Assembly (NCBI GenBank): GCA_964484195.1
Contig: CAZAER010000022.1
Span: 5,648-69,647 of the forward strand
From: JALHOP01 sp964484195
GTDB lineage: Bacteria; Myxococcota; XYA12-FULL-58-9; JALHOP01
Direction of reading: 5' to 3'
DNA length: 64,000 nucleotides
The translations under genes were made by a program, and so were the position numbers. How positions within the stretch are numbered: position 1 is the first letter of the stretch; each line of letters opens with the position of its first letter. The notes under the pieces were generated by a model. The model ran no database searches and was not told the DNA's origin. It saw only the letters and a list, made by a program, of their open reading frames with translations. Below are positions 52,310 through 60,105 of the stretch, piece after piece.

Positions 52310-53044
52310 ATGGTTCCCACTCAGACCCGCCGCGCGCTCGAAGATCAGATCGTCGCTTTCAGCCATCGGCTCCACGCCGCGGGTTGGGTGGCCAATCACG
52401 ACGGCAACATCACCGTGCGCCTCGCGAGCGATCGCTTCCTCGCGACGCCCACCGGCGTGTCGAAGGCAGCGGTCTGCCGCGACCAGCTCATCGTCGTCGA
52501 CGGTGCTGGCAAGGTTGTCAGCGGTTCCTCGAAGCCGTTCAGCGAGATCGAGCTGCATCTCTACGTGTACCGCCACCGCTCCGATGTCCGTTCAGTCATG
52601 CACGCGCATCCGCCGACCGCCACTGGCTTCGCGGTCGCCGGTATTCCCATTCTCACGACCATGATGGCCGAGCCGGTGGTATCGCTCGGCAGCGAGATTC
52701 CGCTCGTGCCATACGCCCGGCCGCGGACACCGGAGGCGACAGGCAACTTGAGCCAGGCCATCGAGGACGCCGACGCAGTGATGCTCGCGAATCACGGTGC
52801 TCTCTCGTACGGCCCCGATCTCGAGACCGCGTATCTGCGGATGGAGCTCGTCGAGCATCTCGCGAAGATTCAACTGGTCGCCCGGCAAGTGGGCGCCGTC
52901 CGCGAGATCCCCAGCGGTGACGTGAGCAAGCTGCTCGAGTCGCGCGCCAACGCCGGCCTTGGCCGCGCCGGCCGCAATCGCGTACACAACGACGACCGCA
53001 CGGTGATCGTGCGCATGGCCGCCGGAGCGAAAGCCAATGGCTGA
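52310..53044 (+). CDS. class II (fuculose/rhamnulose-type) aldolase
   Basis: 244 aa from ATG 52310, with GGAGAG about 10 nt upstream (a GTG at 52304 is possible). Zinc ligands and catalytic residue of the class II aldolase/adducin family are present: GNITVRL, E79 in PFSEIELH, H98 and H100 in VMHAHPP, and H162 in ANHGALSYG. Such enzymes split sugar phosphates to dihydroxyacetone phosphate plus an aldehyde. Adjacent BMC genes suggest that the released aldehyde is handled in a microcompartment. It overlaps deoC by 8 nt. The sugar specificity is not evident. Confidence 0.9.
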   Translation: MVPTQTRRALEDQIVAFSHRLHAAGWVANHDGNITVRLASDRFLATPTGVSKAAVCRDQLIVVDGAGKVVSGSSKPFSEIELHLYVYRHRSDVRSVMHAHPPTATGFAVAGIPILTTMMAEPVVSLGSEIPLVPYARPRTPEATGNLSQAIEDADAVMLANHGALSYGPDLETAYLRMELVEHLAKIQLVARQVGAVREIPSGDVSKLLESRANAGLGRAGRNRVHNDDRTVIVRMAAGAKANG

Positions 53045-53954
53045 GATGGACCAACTCGTCGACGAGATCGTCAAACGCGTGCAGAGCCGTCTCGGTGGCG
53101 CTCCCGCACCGAAGTTGCAGCTTGCCGGTGACCGTTGCGAGAGCGGCGTCGGTCCGAATTGCGACACCTGCCGTGGCTGCCACGTGAAACGCCCGAACGA
53201 CGTGCGCAACATCGTCGACCTCGGCGCCGCCCGTATCGCTGCGGGCATCGGACACGACAGCCCCCCCTCCGACATCGCGCCGCTCATCGACCACACGCTG
53301 CTCAAGGCCGATGCCACCAAAGAGGAGCTCAAGAAGCTCTGCGAAGAGGCCAAGAAGTACGGTTTCGCGACCGTCTGCGTGAATCCGACCAACGTCCGCT
53401 ACTGCGCCGGCCTGCTCGAGGGCTCGTCTACCAAGCCCATCGCCGTCGTCGGCTTTCCGCTCGGTGCTTCGGTGCCGCAGGCCAAGGCCTTCGAAGCGCG
53501 CCAGGCCGTCCGCGATGGCGCACAAGAGATCGACATGGTCATCAACATCACGGCGCTGAAGGCGAAAGACTACGCCACCGTGCTCGATGACATCTGCGCC
53601 GTCGTCGCCGCGTCCGCTCCCAAGCCGGTGAAGGTCATCCTCGAGACCGCGATGCTCGACACCGAGCAGAAGATCATCGCCTCGGCTCTCTCCAAGGTCG
53701 CCGGCGCGGCATTCGTGAAGACCTCGACCGGTTTCGGTCCCGGCGGCGCCACCGCCGAAGATGTCGCGCTCATGCGTCGCATCGTCGGTCCCGAGATTGG
53801 CGTCAAAGCTTCGGGCGGCGTGCGCACCACCGATGACGCGGTCGAGATGATCCAGGCGGGCGCCAACCGTCTCGGCGCCTCCGCGTCCGTCGGCATCGTC
53901 ACCGGCAATTCCTCGAAGACCGCCGGCAAGGCGAAGCGGGCAGGGGGCTACTAG
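53037..53954 (+). CDS. deoC: deoxyribose-phosphate aldolase with BMC-type N-terminal extension
   Basis: A 305-aa DeoC enzyme (2-deoxyribose-5-phosphate to glyceraldehyde-3-phosphate and acetaldehyde). Active-site residues are D166 (EIDMVIN), Schiff-base K228 (FVKTSTGFGPGG) and K257 (VKASGGVRT). The first ~78 residues are extra: an amphipathic helix (DQLVDEIVKRVQSRL, about 5-19) then a cluster CxxxxxxxCxxCxxC (C34, C42, C45, C48). The helix resembles encapsulation peptides that dock cargo in microcompartments. The four Cys may bind zinc or iron-sulfur; this is inference. It follows the class II aldolase with an 8-nt overlap. Confidence 0.9.
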   Translation: MAEMDQLVDEIVKRVQSRLGGAPAPKLQLAGDRCESGVGPNCDTCRGCHVKRPNDVRNIVDLGAARIAAGIGHDSPPSDIAPLIDHTLLKADATKEELKKLCEEAKKYGFATVCVNPTNVRYCAGLLEGSSTKPIAVVGFPLGASVPQAKAFEARQAVRDGAQEIDMVINITALKAKDYATVLDDICAVVAASAPKPVKVILETAMLDTEQKIIASALSKVAGAAFVKTSTGFGPGGATAEDVALMRRIVGPEIGVKASGGVRTTDDAVEMIQAGANRLGASASVGIVTGNSSKTAGKAKRAGGY

Positions 53955-54832
53955 TGTACAGGCTGCTGGCGCTGGTCGGTCTGGCGCTCGGCTCGGCCTG
54001 CACTGCCACCGCTCCTGGAGGTCCTGGCATGCCGTTCAAAGCGTTGGTCGGTCCAGTCATCATCGCGCATCGCGGCGGCTCGCTCGAGGCGCCGGAGAAC
54101 ACGCTGGCCTCGCTCAAACACGGCGTCGCCATCGGTGCCGATTGGCAAGAGCTCGACGTCACCCTCACCAAAGACGAGAAGCTCATCGTCATCCACGACG
54201 ATACGCTCGAGCGGACAACCGAAGGCAGCGGCCCGGTCATCACCAAGAAGCTCGAAGAGCTGCGCAAGCTCCACGCCGGTGACCCCAAGTGGGCCGACTA
54301 CGTGGTGGAGCGCCTCGCCAAGATGGGCATCGAAGCGCCGAGCTTCGCCGGCAAGTACCCCGAGGAGAAGCTGCCGACCCTCGAAGAAGTGCTGCGCATC
54401 GACGGTGCTCAGCTGATGATCGAGATGAAGGCGCACCCGGATCCCAAGGCCCTCGCCTTCGCGACCGTCGACGCGGTGCATGCCGCCAACATGGGCGGGC
54501 GTGTCGTGCTCGCGAGCTTCGAAGCGCCGCTGCTCCTGCAGGCGAACCTCCGTGACTCGAGCATGCCGCTCCTGGGCCTTGCCGAGGACGTGAAGGGCAT
54601 CGAGGCGATGCTGAAGCTCCCGATCAGCGTGCTCGGCGTCAGCGTCGAGCTCGCCGAAGAGGCCCTGCGCATGACGCCGCAAGGTATCGCGGTGTGGATC
54701 TGGACGGTTTACACCCCCGCCGACGCACGACGCCTCGCCGAGCTCGGTGTCCACGGCATCATCACCGACGCGCCGACCACCGTGCTCGCGGAGATCCGCA
54801 AGGAGCCCACCGACTTGATGGTCGAAAGGTGA
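53954..54832 (+). CDS. glycerophosphodiester phosphodiesterase lipoprotein
   Basis: 292 aa from GTG 53954, whose first base is the last base of the deoC stop (TAGTG). Lipobox LGSAC at about 12-16. The GDPD TIM-barrel motifs are IIAHRGGSLEAPENT (two catalytic residues), ELDVTLTKDEKLIVIHDDTLERTT and the C-terminal AVWIWTVYTPADARRL, all typical. The enzyme releases glycerol-3-phosphate from lipid-derived diesters in the envelope. Its place in the BMC-like run may be coincidental. It overlaps pyrF by GTGA. Confidence 0.92.
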   Translation: MYRLLALVGLALGSACTATAPGGPGMPFKALVGPVIIAHRGGSLEAPENTLASLKHGVAIGADWQELDVTLTKDEKLIVIHDDTLERTTEGSGPVITKKLEELRKLHAGDPKWADYVVERLAKMGIEAPSFAGKYPEEKLPTLEEVLRIDGAQLMIEMKAHPDPKALAFATVDAVHAANMGGRVVLASFEAPLLLQANLRDSSMPLLGLAEDVKGIEAMLKLPISVLGVSVELAEEALRMTPQGIAVWIWTVYTPADARRLAELGVHGIITDAPTTVLAEIRKEPTDLMVER

Positions 54833-55503
54833 AGAAGAGCCCAGTCATCCTGGCGCTCGACGTTCCGGAGCGCGCCCGTACCCTCGAGCTCGCGAAGCTC
54901 CTCGGGCCCGAGGTCGGCATGGTGAAGCTCGGTCTCGAGAGCTTCGTCGCCCATGGCCCCGAGCTCGTGCGCGCGGTCGTCGGCATGGGTTTACAAGTCT
55001 TCCTCGATCTCAAGCTCCACGACATCCCGCGCACCGCGGCCGCCGCGGCAAAGATGGCCGTCGATTTGAAAGTGAACCTTCTCACCGTGCACGCGAGCGG
55101 GGGCGCCGAGATGGTTCGGGCTTGCCGCGAGGCGGTGGGCGATTCGCTCCATCTGGTCGCGGTCACCGTGCTCACCTCGCTAGGTGACGACGACCTCGCC
55201 GGTGTCGGCTTCAACGGACAAGCCGCGACGGTGGCGGCGCGGCTCGGCAAGCTCGCCATCGACAGCGGCGCTCATGGGCTCGTGTGCAGCGCCCTCGATC
55301 TGCCCGCTCTCGCGAGCGTCGGCGGTACACGCGTCGTTCCGGGGGTTCGTCCGGCATCCGGGGCGGTTCACGATCAGAAGCGCGTGGCGACGCCCGCTCA
55401 GGCGATGAAAGCGGGCGCGACCTGGCTCGTCGTCGGCAGGCCCATCCTCGAGGCTTCTGACCCCGTGGCAGCAGCGCGCACCATCAACGCCGAGTTAGGG
55501 TAG
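54829..55503 (+). CDS. pyrF: orotidine 5'-phosphate decarboxylase
   Basis: 224 aa from GTG 54829. The active-site signature FLDLKLHDIPRTAAAAA contains the Asp-x-Lys-x-x-Asp catalytic array; VILALDVPERARTLEL opens the barrel and VPGVRPASGA closes it with the phosphate-binding part. It makes UMP in pyrimidine synthesis. The length is normal for the bacterial group 1 type. It overlaps the phosphodiesterase gene by GTGA and precedes rlmB by 7 nt. Confidence 0.95.
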   Translation: MKKSPVILALDVPERARTLELAKLLGPEVGMVKLGLESFVAHGPELVRAVVGMGLQVFLDLKLHDIPRTAAAAAKMAVDLKVNLLTVHASGGAEMVRACREAVGDSLHLVAVTVLTSLGDDDLAGVGFNGQAATVAARLGKLAIDSGAHGLVCSALDLPALASVGGTRVVPGVRPASGAVHDQKRVATPAQAMKAGATWLVVGRPILEASDPVAAARTINAELG

Positions 55504-55510
55504 GGCACTC

Positions 55511-56254
55511 ATGCAAGCCGACCTCATCTACGGCCGGCATCCGGTCGGTGAAGCGCTGCGCAGCAGCAGCCGTCCCATCCAGAAGCTGCTGGTCGCGGAA
55601 GGCGCAAACCTCGGTGACCTTCTCGAGATCGCCAAGCAACGGAACATTCCGGTGCAGAAGGTTGGTCGCGGCAAGCTCGACTCCATGTGCGGCGGCGCTC
55701 AGCACCAAGGCATCGTCGCCATGGTTCCCGCTTTTGCATACAGCGACATCGACGATGTTATTGAAGCAGTTATGGAGCGAGGTGAGGCGCCGCTGATCCT
55801 CGCGTGCGATCAGATTCAGGATCCGCACAACTTGGGCTCGCTAGCCCGCAGTGCCCTGGCCCTCGGAGCGCACGCGGTGATCTTCCCCAAGGACCGCGCC
55901 GTCGAGGTGACGGGCACGGTGGTGAAGACGTCCGCTGGCGCGACCGCACATTTGCCGATGTGCCGCGTCACCAATCTCCGCACCACCCTCGACCAGCTCA
56001 AGGAACGCGGCCTCTGGGTGTACGGCGCCTCGGCCGACGAAGGCTCGCCAATCGCGGACACAGATTTAGCGCGCCCATGCGTAATCGTCGTAGGATCGGA
56101 AGGCGATGGTATGCGCCGACTCACGATCCAGACCTGCGATGCCCTCGTACATATCCCCATGAGCGGAAAACTGGGCTCACTGAATGCGGCGGTTGCCGGT
56201 GGCATCGTGTTATACGAAGCTTCGCGTCAACGCCGCGCCCAAGGAAAGTCATGA
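55511..56254 (+). CDS. rlmB: 23S rRNA (guanosine-2'-O)-methyltransferase, SpoU/TrmH family
   Basis: A 247-aa SPOUT methyltransferase. An N-terminal substrate-binding domain (YGRHPVGEALR, GAQHQGIVAMVP) precedes the knotted SAM domain with the three family motifs: DPHNLGSLARSALALGA, VVGSEGDGMRRLT and IPMSGKLGSLNAAVAGGIVL. The presence of the N-terminal domain points to RlmB-type proteins rather than TrmH. The stop overlaps the next ATG (ATGA). Confidence 0.9.
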   Translation: MQADLIYGRHPVGEALRSSSRPIQKLLVAEGANLGDLLEIAKQRNIPVQKVGRGKLDSMCGGAQHQGIVAMVPAFAYSDIDDVIEAVMERGEAPLILACDQIQDPHNLGSLARSALALGAHAVIFPKDRAVEVTGTVVKTSAGATAHLPMCRVTNLRTTLDQLKERGLWVYGASADEGSPIADTDLARPCVIVVGSEGDGMRRLTIQTCDALVHIPMSGKLGSLNAAVAGGIVLYEASRQRRAQGKS

Positions 56255-57684
56255 GAGCAATGCTGCGCTTCCTCGTCGTTGCCATCGCCACCGTCGTCAG
56301 CAGCCAAACTGCCGCTGCAGCGGACGCGGTGTTGGTGACCGCCCCGCGCGGAGCGCCTGCCAAGCTCGGCAACGCTTTCTCCGACACCGTGAAGAAGAAC
56401 GTGCGCGGCAAGGTCATCAAGGGCCCGGCGCTCAAGGTCACCAAGATGAGCGACCGCACGCAGGCGTTGACCCAGGCCTGCGCCGCCAAGGGGACCGCCT
56501 ACGCCGTCGATGCGGCCGTCGACAAGAAGCGGCTCACGGTCATCGTCATCTCCGCGAATGGTGACCTCGTCTTCGAGAAGGCGAGCGCCTACCCCAAAGC
56601 GGCGGCCAAACAGAAAGCAGTGCTCATCGACGCCGCACGTGGCGCCGCCGCCGCCATCAAGGCCGCGTCTGCCAACAGCGCTCCAGTCGCTGCGCCCACG
56701 CCGGCCCCGGCCCCGAGCATGCCGACGGCCCCGACCGATCCTGCCACGACGTCGCCTTCCGCCAGCGGCGGCTCCGACCCGTTCTCCTCCGGCGCAGCCC
56801 CGCCATGGATGGCCACCTCACCGACCGCACCCAAGAGCTCCGAGCCCTTGCCGACCACACAGACGCAGACCAGCAGCGAGGTCGCGGCGAGCGAGCCCAC
56901 CAAAGCCAAGAAGCGCGACGGCGGTGGCCGCGGTGACTTCCGCATCGCTTTCGGCCCTCTGGCCGGTGGCTCGGGCTACAAGGAGCACATCGACACCTCG
57001 CGCGATCAGGGTGACCGTGACGTGAAGATCTCGTTGGCCCCGCACTTCGGCGGCCAGCTCGAGCTCGAGCACGCGGTCGGCTTCCGTCTGACCGCGCAGG
57101 TCGCCAAGCAGTCGGCGACGCTGCAACCCGATGTCACCGATCCGCAGGACATCAGCATCTCCCAGATGACCGCCTCCGGCCGCATGTCGCTCGCTTTGAC
57201 GGACGGCGATCTGCCGGTCGCCTTGGCGATCGGTGGTGGCTACGAGAAGCTCGACGCCACCGGCCAGCCCGACATTCTCTGGGTGCCTTCGAGCAAGCTG
57301 CTCGGCACCTTCGTGGGCGTAACCCTCTCGTCGGGTGACCTCACGACGGTCGGCTTCACCTTCGAAGGCGGCGCCGGCATCGTCCCCTGGGGCAAGCACA
57401 CGCGCACCGCCGACACCGTCGAGCTCAGCTCACGCGCCCTCGGTGGCCAGGGTTGGCTCCGCGGCCGCTACCAGTTCCCGAAGGCCCTCGGCTCGAGCGC
57501 TGGCTTCTTCATCGAAGGCGGAGCCCAGCTGCGCTACCTCACGCTCTCGCCGGGCACTGTCACGCTCCCCGCCGAAGACGGCACCGTCCGCACGACCTCG
57601 CTCCCCGTCGGCGACGACAAGAGCAACCGCTTCGACTACGGCATCGGCGCCAGCGTCGGCATCATGTGGCGCCCCGGCGACTAA
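56251..57684 (+). CDS. exported hypothetical protein, probable outer-membrane barrel
   Basis: 477 aa from ATG 56251 (AAGGAAAG upstream, ATGA overlap with rlmB). A Sec signal ends at AAAADA. Residues about 25-130 form an alpha-beta domain (TQALTQACAAKGTAYAVDAA) and about 145-225 form an Ala/Pro/Thr-rich disordered linker. The C-terminal ~240 residues alternate as beta strands with Gly and aromatic residues (ASVGIMWRPGD at the end), fitting a barrel. No family is recognised. The TAA stop is part of the tandem palindrome that follows. Confidence 0.7.
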   Translation: MRAMLRFLVVAIATVVSSQTAAAADAVLVTAPRGAPAKLGNAFSDTVKKNVRGKVIKGPALKVTKMSDRTQALTQACAAKGTAYAVDAAVDKKRLTVIVISANGDLVFEKASAYPKAAAKQKAVLIDAARGAAAAIKAASANSAPVAAPTPAPAPSMPTAPTDPATTSPSASGGSDPFSSGAAPPWMATSPTAPKSSEPLPTTQTQTSSEVAASEPTKAKKRDGGGRGDFRIAFGPLAGGSGYKEHIDTSRDQGDRDVKISLAPHFGGQLELEHAVGFRLTAQVAKQSATLQPDVTDPQDISISQMTASGRMSLALTDGDLPVALAIGGGYEKLDATGQPDILWVPSSKLLGTFVGVTLSSGDLTTVGFTFEGGAGIVPWGKHTRTADTVELSSRALGGQGWLRGRYQFPKALGSSAGFFIEGGAQLRYLTLSPGTVTLPAEDGTVRTTSLPVGDDKSNRFDYGIGASVGIMWRPGD

Positions 57685-57728
57685 ATTGGTGACAGTCACC
57701 ATTTTAAATTGGTGACTGTCACCATTTT
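57683..57728. repeat. tandem palindromic repeat, probable bidirectional terminator
   Basis: Two adjacent 23-bp copies: 57683-57705 and 57706-57728, identical except for the central base (A in the first, T in the second). Each contains the palindrome GGTGAC-N-GTCACC flanked by AAATT and ATTTT. The two copies can also pair with each other. They lie between two convergent genes (ends at 57684 and 57735), so termination in both directions is likely. Similar short palindromes are dispersed in many bacterial genomes; only this pair was noticed here. Confidence 0.8.
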
Positions 57729-57734
57729 CCCGGC

Positions 57735-59732
57735 TTAGTGGACGCGCGCGCGGCCGGCCTTCTTGGCCGCGTACAAGCGTTCGTCGGCGACGCGTAACAA
57801 TGCGTCGGCGCTGTCGCCATCTTCCGGAAACGCAGCGACGCCGGCGCTGAAGGTGACCTGGAAGGTGCGCCCGTCATCCGTGCTGAACGCCGTCCCCGCG
57901 AGCTCGTCGAGCAGACGCGTCACGACTTGCCGTGCCATCACCACCGGCGCGTTCGGTAGCGCGACGACCAGCTCCTCGCCGCCCCAACGTCCGCGCACGT
58001 CTTCGGTTCGCAGGCGCGTCGCCAACAGCTGTCCAGTCGTCGACAACACGCGGTCACCTACCAAGTGACCGTAGCCGTCGTTGATCTTCTTGAAGTGGTC
58101 GAGGTCGAGCAAACAGATCGATAGCGGTCTGCTATAGCGACGCGACTCTGCAAGGCGTGCCTCGAGCTGCTCGAGGAATGCGCGCCGTAAGGTGAGGCCG
58201 GTCAGGGTGTCGCGATCGGCGCGGTCGCGTAGGAGCTTTGCTCGCTCGACGCGAACCTCGACGCGCGCCAAGAGCTCCTCGTTGACCACCGGTTTCACCA
58301 GATAGTCGTCGGCGCCGGAGCGGAAGGCGGCGATGCGTTGCTCGACTGCGCTTTGCGCCGTCAGGAAAAGAACCGAGATGTGTCGCCACTTGGCGCTCGC
58401 GCGGATCTGTTTGCAAAGCTCCAAGCCGGTCACACCCGGCATTTGCATGTCGAGCAGGACCAGATCCGGATTCAGCTCTTCGAGCATCGCGAACAGCTGC
58501 GCTGGATCGGTGATGTGCCGTGCGGCGATGCCGCGAGGGGCCAACACGGCGAGGACGAGCTTCCCGAATGTCGGGTCGTCGTCGACTACCAGCACGCGCG
58601 TTTGCTGTGGACGCTGCTGCAACAGCCGGCCGAGCGCGGCAGCGATGACGTCGGCGCTCGTGTCCGAGGGCATGCGTAGCGAGGCACCAGCGTGGACCGC
58701 ATGGGCTTCGGGAACCGTCGCGGACCGCGGCTCGAGAAGCGCGATCACCACGTTCTCGGCGCCGGGCACGGTGCGCAACCCACCCGCGATGCGGCTCAGC
58801 ATCTCGTGTGGACGATTGGTCATGTCGACCAGGACGGCGGCCGGCATACGCGCGCGGGCGCGCTCGGTGAGATCCTTGGGGTCGACGACCTGCACCACCG
58901 TGTATCCATGCGTGCGGCCATGGGTGACGAGCTCGCGCGCCAGCTCGGGGGCGCCGCCGACCAGGATGACGAGATCGTGCGGCATGGTGCGGCTCGGCGG
59001 CAGCGCCGGCGGCTTCAGAGCGGGAGGCGCGGCGACGCTCGGGGTCGGCAAGCGCTTGAATGCCTGATCGATGATCGACCAGGACGCTTTCGTGCCTTCG
59101 ACGGGTTGGCCTTTCGATGCAACGAGCGCGTCTTCGATGGCTGCTGCCGCTTCACTCACCGCATGCAGGCCGTGGGTTCCCGCGGTGCCGCGCATCTTGT
59201 GCGCGCGCTCCCGGGCCTCGCTCCACGCGCTCGTGTCCGTGGCGGAGGTGCGCAACTTGCCGAGAGCGACACCAAGCTCGGCGACGAGCTGGGGAAGCCC
59301 GGCGGCGTATTCGTCGCGAATGGCTGCGAGCTCGGCTGCGAGATCGTCTGTGGCGGCCGGCGCGTTCTTGCTGCCCAAGAGGGCGTCGATTTGCGCGACG
59401 AAGGCGCCCGCTTCGAGCGGCTTGTGAGCGATGAGCGCGACACGGAGCTCGTCGTTGAGGCGCTTGAACGAGCTCATGTCGCGGTAAAACGACGAGACGA
59501 AGATGACCGGTACCTCGGGCTGGACCTGCCGCAGCTTCGGGATCCAGACGAGGCCGTCGCCGTCGGGGAGGAGGCCGTCGATGATCACGGCTTGCGGCTT
59601 GTGTTGGGCGAGGGCTGCGACGCCCTCACGGCCGCTCGCTGCTTCGACGACAGTGTGCCCGCGCTTGGCGAGCGCCGTGGTGAGAATGCGCCGGAATTGC
59701 GCGTCGTCGTCGACGAGCAGAACGAGGCTCAT
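57735..59732 (-). CDS. REC-Hpt-REC-GGDEF signalling protein (probable diguanylate cyclase)
   Basis: 665 aa. An N-terminal receiver (D52 in AVIIDGLLPDG), an Hpt domain with His177 (RERAHKMRGTAGTHGL), a degenerate receiver-like segment (about 250-365), a second full receiver (VLLDMQMPGVTG, then YLVKPV) and a C-terminal GGDEF domain with an intact site (RWGGEELVVAL) and DRDTLTGLTLRRAF start. It probably makes c-di-GMP under phosphorelay control. It overlaps the preceding single-receiver gene by ATGA and is last in the operon. Confidence 0.92.
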   Translation of the reverse strand: MSLVLLVDDDAQFRRILTTALAKRGHTVVEAASGREGVAALAQHKPQAVIIDGLLPDGDGLVWIPKLRQVQPEVPVIFVSSFYRDMSSFKRLNDELRVALIAHKPLEAGAFVAQIDALLGSKNAPAATDDLAAELAAIRDEYAAGLPQLVAELGVALGKLRTSATDTSAWSEARERAHKMRGTAGTHGLHAVSEAAAAIEDALVASKGQPVEGTKASWSIIDQAFKRLPTPSVAAPPALKPPALPPSRTMPHDLVILVGGAPELARELVTHGRTHGYTVVQVVDPKDLTERARARMPAAVLVDMTNRPHEMLSRIAGGLRTVPGAENVVIALLEPRSATVPEAHAVHAGASLRMPSDTSADVIAAALGRLLQQRPQQTRVLVVDDDPTFGKLVLAVLAPRGIAARHITDPAQLFAMLEELNPDLVLLDMQMPGVTGLELCKQIRASAKWRHISVLFLTAQSAVEQRIAAFRSGADDYLVKPVVNEELLARVEVRVERAKLLRDRADRDTLTGLTLRRAFLEQLEARLAESRRYSRPLSICLLDLDHFKKINDGYGHLVGDRVLSTTGQLLATRLRTEDVRGRWGGEELVVALPNAPVVMARQVVTRLLDELAGTAFSTDDGRTFQVTFSAGVAAFPEDGDSADALLRVADERLYAAKKAGRARVH

Positions 59733-60097
59733 GCAGTTCCCAACGCCGCCTTGATGTCGCGGTCCAGGGTCATGGGATCGAACGGCTTGGTGAGCGCGGT
59801 GACAGCGCCCAGCCGCTTGAAGCGCTCGACCTCGGAGGCGATTGCTTTAGCGGTCAGAAAGATGACCGGGATGGCCGAGGTCGCTGCATTCTGTTTCAAG
59901 GCGGCGAGGGTCGTGGGGCCATCCATGAGCGGCATCATGACGTCGAGCAGGATGACGTCAGGCCGATGCTCCGCCGCGAGCTTCAGCGCCTCCATGCCGT
60001 TCTCCGCCTCGACGAGGTCGTGCCCGCCGAGCTTGCGTAGGGCGAGGCCAGCGATGCGCCTGATGTCGGGTTCGTCGTCGACGATGAGGATGCGCAC
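59729..60097 (-). CDS. single-domain response regulator
   Basis: A 122-aa receiver with no output domain. DD at 7-8, phospho-acceptor D52 in ILLDVMMPLMDG, Thr in LTAKA and Lys in LTKPFDP are intact. Such proteins shuttle phosphoryl groups or act by protein contact. It lies between the hybrid kinase and the REC-Hpt-GGDEF protein and overlaps the latter by ATGA, so it is a plausible middle carrier. Confidence 0.93.
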   Translation of the reverse strand: MRILIVDDEPDIRRIAGLALRKLGGHDLVEAENGMEALKLAAEHRPDVILLDVMMPLMDGPTTLAALKQNAATSAIPVIFLTAKAIASEVERFKRLGAVTALTKPFDPMTLDRDIKAALGTA

Positions 60098-60105
60098 GCG
60101 GTCTC

